From Lacinutrix himadriensis (GTDB lineage Bacteria; Bacteroidota; Bacteroidia; Flavobacteriales; Flavobacteriaceae): a stretch of 64,000 nt of DNA. This document shows, piece after piece, positions 9,801 to 18,955 of this stretch (position 1 is the first letter of the stretch; every line of letters starts with the position of its first letter). The stretch is from contig NZ_LIQI01000014.1 in NCBI RefSeq assembly GCF_001418105.1, positions 124,001 to 188,000 of the forward strand, written 5' to 3'. The translations under genes and the position numbers were made by a program. Under the pieces are notes generated by a model, which saw only the letters and a program-made list of their open reading frames with translations, made no database searches and was not told the DNA's origin.

Positions 9801-12800
9801 CAGTAACTTTTGCTTCTGCAGCACAAGATGTATATGTTTCAGTTTCCGTAGAAAAAGAGCATAAAATTATTCAGGAAGAAACTATTCATTTAAACAATAA
9901 CAAGAAATCCATTAGTATTCCTGTTAACAAAGAAGATGTTGGTGGCTTTATTGTGCATTATAGTTTTTCGGCTTTTAATAGCTATCAAAGTGCTAGTATA
10001 AATATTGTGGTTCCGTATGCTAAAACCGAATTGGAAATCGAGACCGTAACCTTTAGAGATAAATTACAACCAGGAACCGATGAAACTTGGAGCTTTAAAA
10101 TTAAAGGACCAAAAGGAGAAAAAGTAAGTGCAGAATTACTAGCAAGTATGTATGATGCTTCACTAGATCAATTTAAAGCCCATACTTGGAGTTTTAATCC
10201 AATTAGTCAACAAAATTATTACACACGTAATAGAATAAATGGCAGACAAAGTTTTGGTACAAATGGTTTTAGAGTATATAATCAACATAATAACACCGCA
10301 TATTATAAACCCCAGAATTATGATCAACTAGATTGGTTTGGATTGCATTTTGGAAATAATTATTATAGAAACGGTCTGCAAATTAAGAGTTCTAATTTAA
10401 ACAATAAAATAGTTTTAAGAGGTAACTCAAACATCTCAGCTGCTCCTGCAGAAGAAATGGAAGAAGACGTTTTAGATAATGTCACTATAGCTGATGCATT
10501 GGGCGGTAAAGTATCTGGAATACAAATTACAGATAACGCTGAAAAACCTAAAGAAGAATCCGACTTCTCTGCTGTTACCATTAGAAAAAACTTACAAGAA
10601 ACTGCCTTTTTCTTTCCGCAATTACAAACGGATAAAGACGGAAACATAAGTTTTAGTTTTACCACTCCGGAAGCATTAACCAAATGGAACTTACAATTAT
10701 TAGCACATACCAAAACCTTAGAAAGTACGGTAACTCGTTTAGAAACGGTTACGCAAAAAGAGTTGATGGTAATACCAAATGCACCTCGTTTTTTACGTGA
10801 AGGAGATGAAATTGTAATCCGTAGTAAAATTGCAAACCTTACCGAAAAATCTATTTCTGGCGAAGCTGTACTGCAACTTTTTGATGCTACCACTGGCGAA
10901 CGAATTGACAAAAAACTATTCACTGAAGCTGAAATCCCTAGTCCGAATTATATCGGAAATTACGCTGGCGCATACGGAACAAGACAATTTACGGTAGACG
11001 CCAACGGAAACACACAAGTATCTTGGCTACTTTACATTCCTGAAGATGTGCAAGCAGTACAATACAAAGTTATTGCACAATCTGGTGCATATAGCGATGG
11101 CGAACAAAATGTGCTTCCTGTGCTTTCCAATAGAATGTTGGTTACCGAAACATTACCAATGTGGATTAAAAGTAACGAAACCAAAACCTTTACTTTAGAC
11201 AAGTTAAAGAATAGCAATTCTACCACTTTAAAGCATCATAATCTCGCATTAGAAATGACTAGTAATCCTGCTTGGTATGCGGTGCAAGCACTTCCGTATT
11301 TAATGGAATATCCATACGATTGTAATGAGCAAACCTTCAGTAGATATTATGCAAATGCATTGGCTAGTCATATTGCAAATAATAATCCTAGAATTCAGGA
11401 GGTTTTTAATCAGTGGAAAAACACAGATGCATTACTTTCTAATCTGGAAAAGAATCAAGAATTAAAATCTTTATTAATTCAGGAAACACCTTGGTTACGC
11501 GATGCACAAAGTGAAACCGAACAGAAAAAACGAATTGCCTTGTTATTCGATTTAAACAAAATGAATAACGAGTTAGCAACTGCAAAACGTAAACTAGAGC
11601 AAAACCAAATGAGTAATGGCGCTTGGTCTTGGTTTGCTGGCGGAAGAGAAAATCGTTACATCACACAACATATTATTACTGGTTTTGGACACTTAAGCAA
11701 ACTCGATGTCATTGATCTGTCATCTCGAGCGCAGTCGAGAGATCTCGAACCAATGATTCAAAAAGCAATACATTATTTAGATGCAGCATTTGTTCAAGAA
11801 TACAAAGACATTAAAAAATATAACAAAGACGTAGAACTAAGCAAAGACCATTTAAGCTATACGCAATTGCATTATTTATACATGCGAAGCTTTTTCCCAG
11901 AAATTAAAAAAAGTAAAGAAGTACAAGACATAACTGCATACTACAAAACACAAATAGAGAAGTATTGGCTGTCTAGAAGCTTGTATGCAAAAGGAATGAT
12001 GGCTTTAATTAGTGAAAGATTAGACGATAGCAAAACTGCAAAAGCGATTTTAAAATCGTTAAAAGAAAATAGCATTACTAGCGAAGAACTGGGAATGTAC
12101 TGGAAAGAAAACACCAATTCTTGGTATTGGTATCAAGCACCAATTGAAACACAAGCTTTATTAATTGAAGCATTTGCTGAAATTAAAAACAACACCGAAA
12201 CCATAGATAATCTAAAAATATGGTTACTTAAAAACAAGCAAACCAACCGTTGGAAAACTACCAAAGCAACTACCGAAGCGGTATATGCTTTATTGTTGCA
12301 AGGAAGCGATTGGTTATCTGTTACAGACATGGTAGACATTGTTATTGGTAATGAAGAAATAGATCCTAAAAAACTAGAAGATGTACAAGTAGAAGCAGGA
12401 ACTGGTTATTTTAAAACGTCTTGGAAAGGTGCAGAAATCAAACCAGAAATGGCGGAAGTTAAAATCACCAAAAAAGGAAAAGGGATTGCTTGGGGAAGTT
12501 TGTACTGGCAATATTTTGAAGATTTAGATAAAATCACTACTGCCGAAACGCCTTTACAATTGAAGAAAAAACTCTTCCTAAAAAAGAATACAGATCTTGG
12601 TGAAGAGCTTTCTGAAGTAACATTAGAAACCAAATTACAAGTTGGCGATTTGGTAAGAGTTCGTATCGAATTAAGAAGCGATCGTGCTATGGAGTTTGTA
12701 CACATGAAAGATATGCGTGCCGCAGGTTTAGAACCTGTAAATGTATTATCACAATACAAATGGCAAGATGGTTTGGGATATTATGAAAGCACTAAAGATG

Positions 12801-12970
12801 CAGCAACTAATTTCTTTTTCGACTATCTACCAAAAGGTGTTTATGTTTTTGAATATGATTTACGTGTAAATAATTCGGGATACATGAGTAATGGTATTAC
12901 AACCATACAAAGCATGTATGCTCCAGAATTTAGTAGCCATAGCGAAGGTGTAAAAATCACTGTAGAATAA
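6851..12970 (+). CDS. Alpha-2-macroglobulin family protein with thioester motif
   Basis: This 2039-residue protein has a signal peptide (MKHTISIFMIILFANFSQAQ). An A2M_N-type macroglobulin domain lies near residue 590 (TDRSIYRPGQTVFFKG) and the A2M domain near 1250 (TAFFFPQLQTDKDG). The thioester region near 1490 reads YPYDCNEQTFSRYYA, so the Cys and Gln needed for a thioester are present. Family members are cell-envelope protease traps. Two oddities: residues ~1186-1230 contain VLRGNSNISA and ALGGKVSGIQI, which resemble TonB receptor plug signatures, and residues ~1622-1633 are encoded by a REP-like hairpin inserted in frame. The gene stands alone with no PBP1C partner nearby. Confidence 0.93.
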   Translation: MKHTISIFMIILFANFSQAQTNNYESLWKEIAQLEKEGLTKSALKAVEAISTKAKAAKNSPQIVKALLYKSKYALTLEEDAQLKIINDFKTEIKESVSPTKNVLENMLANLYWQYFNQNRYQFYNRTKTEEKVDATDFRTWDLQTLFAEINTHYQASLENGLLLQQTNLDNYEALLQEQENSKIFRPTLFDFLNHNALQFYKTDENSIIKPAYKFEIDKEEYISEAAAFSKLKITSKDSTSLQLQALKIYQDLIQFHSKDKAPEALADVNLERLKFVKQHATFTNKDAIYLKALQTESKRLKGNAASGLYDFEIAILFVEQGREYQPETKVENRWKNKEALALCNAVVKEFPKSIGAQKCEVLKQQILQQTLQITTESYLSIQKDARFLIRYKNLEDLSFVVYKISENKFEKLNKTYRQEEQLALINKLDPTTKWQSTLRNEQDYQTHTTEVILPKLNNGRYVIFATPNNDTNTFGFATIQITNLAVVENALNNKTTFQVIDRNNGKPIPEAKLKITYLKNNDRTLQSENAVSNNKGKATISKDGDRYRSVKIEVTYKDEKAYFGDYYIYRNHYNDTEDKLRYNAFLFTDRSIYRPGQTVFFKGIAIKTNNDVSEVFPDAKLHVRLTDANGQEVKSLDFVTNAFGSIQGEFILPNTGLTGNFNISISSEKVQINGNANISVEEYKRPKFEAKFLPVTETYKVNDQITIKGNALAYAGSNITDAKVLYRVHRKVQYPRWYYWYRPFFTSEPQEITHGESKTNDKGEFEITFEAQPDESVDKTSLPIFHYEVTADITDLNGETRSASTNVNVGYHALLANLSIADKLDKNNKAHTLKIDTKNLNGEFAPAKGSIKIYKLTAPQQVLRPRPWTAPDYQDISENDFRTKFPHEAYKDEQDNSTWKKGKLVLDEKFDTSKKKELALGNIKKWESGTYVILLESKDKFGQEVKDEIKTTLFSNKDESIADNQLFHITTDKETYKAGETATVTFASAAQDVYVSVSVEKEHKIIQEETIHLNNNKKSISIPVNKEDVGGFIVHYSFSAFNSYQSASINIVVPYAKTELEIETVTFRDKLQPGTDETWSFKIKGPKGEKVSAELLASMYDASLDQFKAHTWSFNPISQQNYYTRNRINGRQSFGTNGFRVYNQHNNTAYYKPQNYDQLDWFGLHFGNNYYRNGLQIKSSNLNNKIVLRGNSNISAAPAEEMEEDVLDNVTIADALGGKVSGIQITDNAEKPKEESDFSAVTIRKNLQETAFFFPQLQTDKDGNISFSFTTPEALTKWNLQLLAHTKTLESTVTRLETVTQKELMVIPNAPRFLREGDEIVIRSKIANLTEKSISGEAVLQLFDATTGERIDKKLFTEAEIPSPNYIGNYAGAYGTRQFTVDANGNTQVSWLLYIPEDVQAVQYKVIAQSGAYSDGEQNVLPVLSNRMLVTETLPMWIKSNETKTFTLDKLKNSNSTTLKHHNLALEMTSNPAWYAVQALPYLMEYPYDCNEQTFSRYYANALASHIANNNPRIQEVFNQWKNTDALLSNLEKNQELKSLLIQETPWLRDAQSETEQKKRIALLFDLNKMNNELATAKRKLEQNQMSNGAWSWFAGGRENRYITQHIITGFGHLSKLDVIDLSSRAQSRDLEPMIQKAIHYLDAAFVQEYKDIKKYNKDVELSKDHLSYTQLHYLYMRSFFPEIKKSKEVQDITAYYKTQIEKYWLSRSLYAKGMMALISERLDDSKTAKAILKSLKENSITSEELGMYWKENTNSWYWYQAPIETQALLIEAFAEIKNNTETIDNLKIWLLKNKQTNRWKTTKATTEAVYALLLQGSDWLSVTDMVDIVIGNEEIDPKKLEDVQVEAGTGYFKTSWKGAEIKPEMAEVKITKKGKGIAWGSLYWQYFEDLDKITTAETPLQLKKKLFLKKNTDLGEELSEVTLETKLQVGDLVRVRIELRSDRAMEFVHMKDMRAAGLEPVNVLSQYKWQDGLGYYESTKDAATNFFFDYLPKGVYVFEYDLRVNNSGYMSNGITTIQSMYAPEFSSHSEGVKITVE
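11718..11748 (+). repeat. REP-like hairpin inserted in frame in the macroglobulin gene
   Basis: The segment contains CTCGA-GCGCAG-TCGAG with flanking TGTCAT and GAGATCTC. This is the form of a short palindromic repeat usually found between genes in Flavobacteriaceae. Here it is translated as DLSSRAQSRDLE inside the 2039-residue protein and keeps the frame open. Confidence 0.75.
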
Positions 12971-12973
12971 CAA

Positions 12974-12993
12974 ATTCCTGCGAAGGCAGGAAT
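12974..12993. repeat. Short hairpin ATTCCTGC-GAAG-GCAGGAAT after the macroglobulin gene
   Basis: An 8 bp perfect stem with a GAAG loop begins 3 bp after the stop codon. It belongs in style to the hairpins at 18861, 20212, 28137, 32208 and 33744. There is no T-tract, so a terminator role is uncertain. Confidence 0.65.
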
Positions 12994-13258
12994 CTTATGT
13001 AGCGAAGTGATATTATTATTTTATTATTACACAGAGGTTCACAAAGTTATCACAGAGAGTCACAAAGCGCCTTCCCATAAACGCAAAACATCACAATAGG
13101 TTCCCTTCTCTTTTCGCAAGGGAAAGTGCATGAAGGACGGAAGGATTTTTCAATAGAAACGCTTATTTGTTAGTAACCATTTAATAACACGACCTAATGT
13201 TAGAAATAGGAAACATTCTATTTTGTATCTTACCATACTAACTAACAAATAATTAACT

Positions 13259-13630
13259 ATGAATTCAAAAGTATTTATGATTCTAAGAATTGTACTTGGA
13301 ATCTTCGTATTGGTCTTCGGACTAAACAAATTTTTAGGTTTTATGCCAATGCCAGAATTATCTGCAGAAGCAGGAGCCTACTTTGGTGCATTAACTTCAG
13401 CAAAAACTATGACACTTGTTGGAGCTGTAGAAGTCGTTGCTGGTTTGGCCTTAATATTAAATAAGTATGGTGCACTATTAGCACTAATATTAATGAGCGT
13501 TTCTATAAATGCTGTTTTATTTCATGCAGTTTTAGATCCAGCAGGAATTGCAGGAGCAGCAGTTTTATTAATACTTAACATTGCTGTACTTTATGGTTAT
13601 AAAGACAAATTCAAAGATTTGTTAGCATAA
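13259..13630 (+). CDS. DoxX-like small membrane protein
   Basis: This 123-residue protein has about four hydrophobic segments (MILRIVLGIFVLVFGLNKF, MTLVGAVEVVAGLALIL, LALILMSVSINAVLF, AVLLILNIAVLYGY). The pattern and the FGLNKFLGF and GAVEVVAGLALIL segments match the DoxX/DoxD-like family of four-helix inner membrane proteins. Function is unknown for most members; a few bind quinone or take part in redox processes. It is a single gene closed by a strong terminator at 13650-13678. Confidence 0.8.
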   Translation: MNSKVFMILRIVLGIFVLVFGLNKFLGFMPMPELSAEAGAYFGALTSAKTMTLVGAVEVVAGLALILNKYGALLALILMSVSINAVLFHAVLDPAGIAGAAVLLILNIAVLYGYKDKFKDLLA

Positions 13631-13649
13631 CAAACCATATATCAAACAA

Positions 13650-13678
13650 AAAAGAGGCTATAATAGCCTCTTTTTTTA
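13650..13678 (+). terminator. Rho-independent terminator after the DoxX-like gene
   Basis: The stem AAGAGGCTA/TAGCCTCTT with a three-base loop is followed by a run of T. It lies 20 bp past the stop codon. Confidence 0.88.
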
Positions 13679-13751
13679 TGCCTTTAATCAGTAACTTTAC
13701 ATTTGAATTAAAACGAACCTAAAGAATAATACAGCCAAAAGATAATTAACT

Positions 13752-15134
13752 ATGCGTAACCTTTTAATTATAGCTTTCTTGTTTTCTCATTTTAGTAATA
13801 CATATGCTCAAGTTTTTGAGGTAGAAAACATAAAGTTAGCTGGAGATATGGATAAGCGCATTAACATCGTGATTTTAGGCGATGGTTATCAAGAAAGTGA
13901 ATTTGCTACATTTGAAGCAGACGCGATGCAAATCACTAATTATTTTTTCAATCAATCTCCTTACAATGAATATTCAGAATACTTTAATGTATATATTATA
14001 AAAGTGCCTTCTAATGAAAGTGGAGCAAGTCATCCTGGCAATGCTTCAGATGAAGCTAATTATGATTTACCAGTAAGTGTTGTAGACAATTACTTTGGAA
14101 GTTCTTTTGATAATTATAATATTCATAGAGCGCTTTACACGCCAAATTCATCTTTAATTTATAACGTATTAGCAAATAATTTCCCGGAATATGACTTAGC
14201 ATTAATTATTGTAAACACAGATCATTATGGAGGAACTGGATTTGAATTCTCTATTTCTTCTACAGACCCTAACGCTGCAGAAATAGCTGTCCATGAAGTT
14301 GGGCATGTTCTGGTTGACTTAGAAGATGAATACTACCCAGGTGATGCTTGGGCAAACGAAAATATTAATATGACTCAGGAAACAGATCCTGCATTAGTTA
14401 GATGGAAAAATTGGATAGGAACCAACGGAATTGGGATTTATCCTTACGGAACATCTGGAAGTGCTGCTACTTGGCACAAGCCTAGCACCTATTGTAAAAT
14501 GGGTTTTTTGTATGCCGATTTTTGTTCCGTTTGTAAAGAAGGTACCATTGAAAAATTTCACAGTTTAGTATCTCCTATTGATTCTTATTTACCAACTGAA
14601 ACATCTATTAGTAATGAAACCTTTCCTTTAGAATTTCAATTAGATCTTATTCAAACAACATCCAACACTATAGAAAGTACTTGGACACTTAACAATACTA
14701 TTATTGAAACGAATGTAGATGTAGTTTCGTTAGAGCTAAACGATTTAGTTTCAGGCACCAATAATCTAACTGTAGTTGTGCAGGATGCCACTTCTTTAAT
14801 AAATATTGATAATCATAATACAACGCATGCGTATACTGTTTCTTGGTCTATTGATAACTCTCTAGGAATTGAAAATATTGAAGCTAATAATTATAGTATT
14901 ACCATATATCCTAATCCATCTAGTGATATAATAAATATCGCAATGGAAAATACTTTAGAAAAAGATATTAGTATTGAAATTGTAAGTATAGATGGAAAGA
15001 AAATAAAATCACTTACTACTGTAAATAAGGATATCACGCCAATAGACATTAGTGCTTTAAGTTCCGGTTTATATCTAATTAACTTTTACGCAAACAATGC
15101 TCTAATTTCAAGTAAAAAGTTAATTAAGGAATAA
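13752..15134 (+). CDS. M64-family metallopeptidase with T9SS sorting domain, copy 1
   Basis: This 460-residue protein has a signal peptide (MRNLLIIAFLFSHFSNTYAQ) and a peptidase domain with the zinc motif HEVGH at 181-185 followed by DLEDEYYPGD. It ends in a ~75-residue type A T9SS sorting domain (YPNPSSDIINIA...SGLYLINFY...KLIKE). M64 peptidases include IgA-cleaving enzymes of human symbionts; substrates in environmental Bacteroidetes are unknown. It should be exported through the outer membrane by T9SS. The metal ligands are intact. A second copy lies at 15739-17124, suggesting local duplication. TAACTTTA at 13692 is a weak -7 box. Confidence 0.9.
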   Translation: MRNLLIIAFLFSHFSNTYAQVFEVENIKLAGDMDKRINIVILGDGYQESEFATFEADAMQITNYFFNQSPYNEYSEYFNVYIIKVPSNESGASHPGNASDEANYDLPVSVVDNYFGSSFDNYNIHRALYTPNSSLIYNVLANNFPEYDLALIIVNTDHYGGTGFEFSISSTDPNAAEIAVHEVGHVLVDLEDEYYPGDAWANENINMTQETDPALVRWKNWIGTNGIGIYPYGTSGSAATWHKPSTYCKMGFLYADFCSVCKEGTIEKFHSLVSPIDSYLPTETSISNETFPLEFQLDLIQTTSNTIESTWTLNNTIIETNVDVVSLELNDLVSGTNNLTVVVQDATSLINIDNHNTTHAYTVSWSIDNSLGIENIEANNYSITIYPNPSSDIINIAMENTLEKDISIEIVSIDGKKIKSLTTVNKDITPIDISALSSGLYLINFYANNALISSKKLIKE

Positions 15135-15226
15135 ACGTATTTTATTTCTAGTGGAATTTGAGCAAAATGAATAACCAAATGCTTTATTACGTAACTTTAG
15201 CAATCCAAAAAAAGTACTATTTCCAG

Positions 15227-15736
15227 ATGAAAGTTTTAAACATTATAAAAATCACATCCTATTTAACGCTTATCTGTTTTATACTTTCTTGTGCATCAAA
15301 AAAGCAAGCAACTCCAAAAAGCGCAATAACAAAAGAAGAAACTATATCTATTTCAAAACCACAAATTATTTTTCTAAATTATTTATTGGTTAAAAATGCC
15401 CAAGGCGAAAAAAGCATTACGCTAATAAATCAAATTAAAACGGAAGGAAAATTAAAAGGGAAACCTAAAAACATAGCAAATACCAGCTCTGGCGATTTAG
15501 AATATATTCTTTTAGATAAAGACTATAATAGCATTGAAAAACATGCTTTAAAAAATCCGTTAAAAAAAACAGTGGAGTTTGTTAACGATTTTGGTAATTT
15601 TGAAAAAAGAACATTAGATTTAGACCGCGTAGAATTCACCATAAGAATACAATTGCCACCGGAAGCTAAACACATGAAAATTATTGAATTAACAAATGCA
15701 AGTTCTAAAGAACACATCATCACCAAAATAGATTAA
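15227..15736 (+). CDS. Hypothetical lipoprotein between the two M64 peptidases
   Basis: This 169-residue protein begins MKVLNIIKITSYLTLICFIL and has a lipobox Cys at residue 22, followed by a Lys/Ser/Thr-rich linker. The frame extends upstream to 15158. I place the start at 15227 because it gives a clean lipoprotein signal and TAACTTTA, a variant -7 box, lies inside the extension. The rest is beta-rich with no family I recognise. It ends 2 bp before the second M64 gene, so the two are probably cotranscribed, and it may be a partner of that peptidase. Confidence 0.75.
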   Translation: MKVLNIIKITSYLTLICFILSCASKKQATPKSAITKEETISISKPQIIFLNYLLVKNAQGEKSITLINQIKTEGKLKGKPKNIANTSSGDLEYILLDKDYNSIEKHALKNPLKKTVEFVNDFGNFEKRTLDLDRVEFTIRIQLPPEAKHMKIIELTNASSKEHIITKID

Positions 15737-15738
15737 AT

Positions 15739-17124
15739 ATGAAAAAATCATTACTTTTATTACTTCTTATATTTAATGTATCCTTGGTTGTAGGACAAAT
15801 TTTTGATAAAGTTACTATTAAAAATTCAGGCGATGATAACCACCGAATTAACTTAGTTATTTTAAGTGAAGGTTATCAAACTAGTGAGTTACCACAGTTT
15901 GAAATAGACGCTACAAATTTCATGAACGATTTTTTTGCTGAAGAACCTTTTGCTAGTTATGAAAACTATTTTAATGTACATATATTAAAAGTACCATCTA
16001 ACGAGAGTGGATCAACGCATCCAGGAACTGCTGCCGACGAATCAAGTTATAGTATACCAACATTAATAGTGGACAGTTATTTTGATACAACCTATGATTA
16101 TTATAATGTGCATAGATTACTTTATACAGAAAGCCAAGCTACTATTAGCACGGTTTTAGCGAACAATTTTCAAACCTTTGACCAAGCGCTTATTTTAGTA
16201 AACTCTCCGCATTATGGAGGAAGTGGAGGAACGTATCCTATTGCTTCTACAGGGCAAGATGGAGGCGAAATTGCTATTCATGAAATCGGACATTCTTTTG
16301 CCGATTTAAAGGACGAATATTACCCTGGAGATAATCAAGTTGCAGAGGCAATAAACATGACGCAAGAAACAGATCCTAGTTTAGTAAAATGGAAAAATTG
16401 GATTGGCATAGACGGCATTGGTATTTATTCGCATACTGGAACAACAGATGCTCCTTCCTGGAAAAGACCACATCAAGGGTGTAAAATGCGTTATTTAGGC
16501 TATCCTTTTTGTGCGGTTTGTAAGGAAGGTATTATTGAAAAAATTCATACTTTAGTTTCACCTCTAGATTCTTATTTACCAACTGAAGCGACAATAAGTG
16601 ACCCTACATTTCCTTTAGCTTTTCAAATAAACACCATACAAACACTTCCTACAAATACCTTAGAAAACACTTGGACGCTTAACACAAATAGTTTTGCTAC
16701 CAATGTAAACTCTGTAAACCTACAAGAAAGCGATTTAAGTGCAGGGACAAACACTTTAACCGCAGTGGTACATGATGCAACTACTTTAATAAATGTAGAC
16801 AGTCACGAGTCTGTTCACGTTGCTACAGTTACCTGGACTATTGATAATACTTTAGGAATTCAGGATGTTGTTGCTAATGATTTTAGTTTAACCATGTATC
16901 CAAATCCTTCAAATGATGTGGTTCATTTTAAATTAGAAAACACTTTGGCCAATACGGTTCTTGTAAAAATAGTAAGTATGGATGGTAAAGAAGTTAAAAC
17001 AATAAACCTTAGTAATAACCAAAACACAGCAATAGATATTAGTACTTTAAGTCAAGGATTATACATCACTAACTTTTACACTAACAATGTTTTAATCGCT
17101 AGTAAAAAACTAGTTAAGAACTAG
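15739..17124 (+). CDS. M64-family metallopeptidase with T9SS sorting domain, copy 2
   Basis: This 461-residue paralogue of the 13752 gene keeps the same layout: signal peptide (MKKSLLLLLLIFNVSLVVGQ), zinc motif HEIGH at 181-185 followed by DLKDEYYPGD, and a type A T9SS tail (YPNPSNDVVHFK...LVKN). Long blocks match copy 1, including NMTQETDP and VSP(I/L)DSYLPTE, while residues around the active-site cleft differ (YPYGTSGSAATW versus YSHTGTTDAPSW). Both copies look active. The start is 2 bp after the lipoprotein stop. Confidence 0.9.
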   Translation: MKKSLLLLLLIFNVSLVVGQIFDKVTIKNSGDDNHRINLVILSEGYQTSELPQFEIDATNFMNDFFAEEPFASYENYFNVHILKVPSNESGSTHPGTAADESSYSIPTLIVDSYFDTTYDYYNVHRLLYTESQATISTVLANNFQTFDQALILVNSPHYGGSGGTYPIASTGQDGGEIAIHEIGHSFADLKDEYYPGDNQVAEAINMTQETDPSLVKWKNWIGIDGIGIYSHTGTTDAPSWKRPHQGCKMRYLGYPFCAVCKEGIIEKIHTLVSPLDSYLPTEATISDPTFPLAFQINTIQTLPTNTLENTWTLNTNSFATNVNSVNLQESDLSAGTNTLTAVVHDATTLINVDSHESVHVATVTWTIDNTLGIQDVVANDFSLTMYPNPSNDVVHFKLENTLANTVLVKIVSMDGKEVKTINLSNNQNTAIDISTLSQGLYITNFYTNNVLIASKKLVKN

Positions 17125-17129
17125 TCTCT

Positions 17130-17654
17130 TTATTTTTGTTGTGGAGGATATTTTTTAAACACTTTTTCTACAAGTGCTTGTAAGCTTGCTTCGCGTTTTT
17201 CTGGACTAGCATTTGGCTGATAAGTACTTTCACTAGTAGCTTGCCAAAAAAGACCGATGCCATTTTCGTCTATAAAATCGAATATAATTTCTCTCGTGAT
17301 TTTTGCTGTTCCAACAGGAATACCAATAGAAACACCTCCTCCAATATTGCGTCCTGTTCCACCAACACCTACTCCAACCGTACTATTTTGTTGCGCTTGA
17401 TACTCTTTACTCTGAATATTAATAAAGAAATCTGGAGTTTCAGAAAGCGATAATCCTTGCAGTTGTAATTGGCTATCTAACACATCCAACAAGCGTTTTG
17501 CATCCAATGCACTTAATCCTGTTTCTATATCTGAATAGTAATTATAGGTCTTGTATTTAGAAAAATCGGTGCCTTTTTCGAAATCTGTAGTCAGATAAAT
17601 TGGCGCACACGAGGTAATGAAAAATGTAAATAGTAGTATTTTAATAGATTTCAT
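17130..17654 (-). CDS. DUF4136 lipoprotein
   Basis: This 174-residue protein has a lipobox ending ITSC (Cys16), then the DUF4136 pattern: TDFEKGTDFSKYKTYNYY near the start, a Gly-rich centre (GVGGTGRNIGGGVSIGI) and a basic C-terminus VEKVFKKYPP. DUF4136 proteins are small envelope lipoproteins of unknown function. The gene is convergent with the second M64 gene, with only 5 bp between the stops and no clear terminator. Confidence 0.88.
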   Translation of the reverse strand: MKSIKILLFTFFITSCAPIYLTTDFEKGTDFSKYKTYNYYSDIETGLSALDAKRLLDVLDSQLQLQGLSLSETPDFFINIQSKEYQAQQNSTVGVGVGGTGRNIGGGVSIGIPVGTAKITREIIFDFIDENGIGLFWQATSESTYQPNASPEKREASLQALVEKVFKKYPPQQK

Positions 17655-17698
17655 AGGAATTGTATTTCTGTAAAAATAATCAAAAACTATTCCAATAA

Positions 17699-17724
17699 AA
17701 AACTACCATGTATATGGTAGTTTT
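17699..17724 (-). terminator. Possible terminator downstream of obgE
   Basis: The stem ACTACCAT/ATGGTAGT with loop GTAT is followed on the minus strand by a T-rich run. It lies about 130 bp past the obgE stop and just before the DUF4136 gene. A smaller dyad (ATCCT/AGGAT) sits next to it. Confidence 0.55.
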
Positions 17725-17855
17725 AAAGTAATCCTAAAATAGGATGTATTGCGTTAAGGATTGTAGTGGCATCCTTTTATTTTATTTCAAAATAAAAGAT
17801 ACAACGAAAAGCCTGACACTACGTAGCCAAAGCGTAGTAGTGTAACGCCCAAAAA

Positions 17856-18854
17856 TTATTCATTCAACATATTCCAGAGCTTATCATTAAGTTCTGCTAA
17901 ACCTTGTTGTGCAACAGAGGAGATAAACAAATAGTCTATTGGTAAATTATTATCTAATTCTACTTTTAATTCGGCTTGTAATTCTGCATCCAGCATATCA
18001 CATTTTGAGATCGCAATCATACGATCTTTATCTAGCATTTCTGGATTGTAACGTCTTAACTCATCTAATAAAATATCGTATTGTTTTTTAATATCTTCTG
18101 CATCGGCAGGAATTAAAAACAATAAAATAGAGTTACGCTCAATATGGCGTAAAAAGTAATAACCAAGACCTTTTCCTTCTGCTGCTCCTTCTATAATACC
18201 AGGAATATCTGCCATTACAAAAGATTGAAATTCTCTATGTTTTACAATACCTAAATTGGGTTTAAGCGTTGTAAACTCATAATCTGCAATTTTTGGTTTT
18301 GCAGAAGTAATTACAGAAAGTAATGTTGACTTCCCTGCATTAGGGAAACCTACTAAACCAACATCGGCTAGTAATTTTAACTCTAAGGTAATATCTTTTT
18401 CTTCTAACGGAATTCCAGGTTGTGCATAACGAGGGGTTTGGTTGGTAGAACTTTTAAAGTGCCAGTTACCACGACCTCCTTTACCACCTTCTGCAACAAT
18501 TCTTTCTTCACCTTCTTCGGTGATTTCAAAAAGAACTTCGTTGGTTTCTGTATCTCTAACTACAGTTCCTAAAGGCACATCTACATATTGATCTTCACCA
18601 TCTGCACCAGAGCTTCTTCCTTTACTTCCATTACCACCATGTGTAGCTCTAATGTGTCGCTTAAATTTAAGATGTATCAGTGTCCAAAGATTAGAGCTTC
18701 CTCTAAGAATTACGTGACCACCACGACCTCCATCTCCTCCATCTGGACCTCCTTTTTCTAAATATTTTTCACGATGTAAATGCGTGGATCCTTGTCCTCC
18801 TTTTCCAGAAGAAACGTGCATTTTTACGTAGTCTACAAAATTTCCCTCAGTCAT
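17856..18854 (-). CDS. obgE: Obg-family GTPase
   Basis: This 332-residue protein has the glycine-rich Obg fold ([28 protein letters not shown]) followed by a G domain with [18 protein letters not shown] and a G4-type SKCD. ObgE binds the 50S ribosome and couples ribosome assembly to growth and stress signals. The frame extends 5 codons upstream through a TTG. I use the ATG at 18852-18854 because [14 protein letters not shown] is the usual N-terminus. The short C-terminus lacks the OCT domain, as in many bacteria. It follows hpt-adk, a common pairing, with a hairpin 6 bp before its start. Confidence 0.95.
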   Translation of the reverse strand: MTEGNFVDYVKMHVSSGKGGQGSTHLHREKYLEKGGPDGGDGGRGGHVILRGSSNLWTLIHLKFKRHIRATHGGNGSKGRSSGADGEDQYVDVPLGTVVRDTETNEVLFEITEEGEERIVAEGGKGGRGNWHFKSSTNQTPRYAQPGIPLEEKDITLELKLLADVGLVGFPNAGKSTLLSVITSAKPKIADYEFTTLKPNLGIVKHREFQSFVMADIPGIIEGAAEGKGLGYYFLRHIERNSILLFLIPADAEDIKKQYDILLDELRRYNPEMLDKDRMIAISKCDMLDAELQAELKVELDNNLPIDYLFISSVAQQGLAELNDKLWNMLNE

Positions 18855-18860
18855 GTTTTC

Positions 18861-18878
18861 TTTCCGCAAAAGCGGAAA
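18861..18878 (-). repeat. Short hairpin TTTCCGC-N4-GCGGAAA 6 bp before the obgE start
   Basis: A 7 bp perfect stem with a four-base loop. On the coding strand the stem ends in GCGGAAA, followed by GAAAAC and the ATG. The same layout occurs before purK and the 32232 gene. Confidence 0.75.
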
Positions 18879-18955
18879 TCTTTTTTAATTAATATATCAT
18901 TTTTCACTCCCTGTATCTTTTACAATACAGAAGTAAAATCTTTTGTTATTAGATA

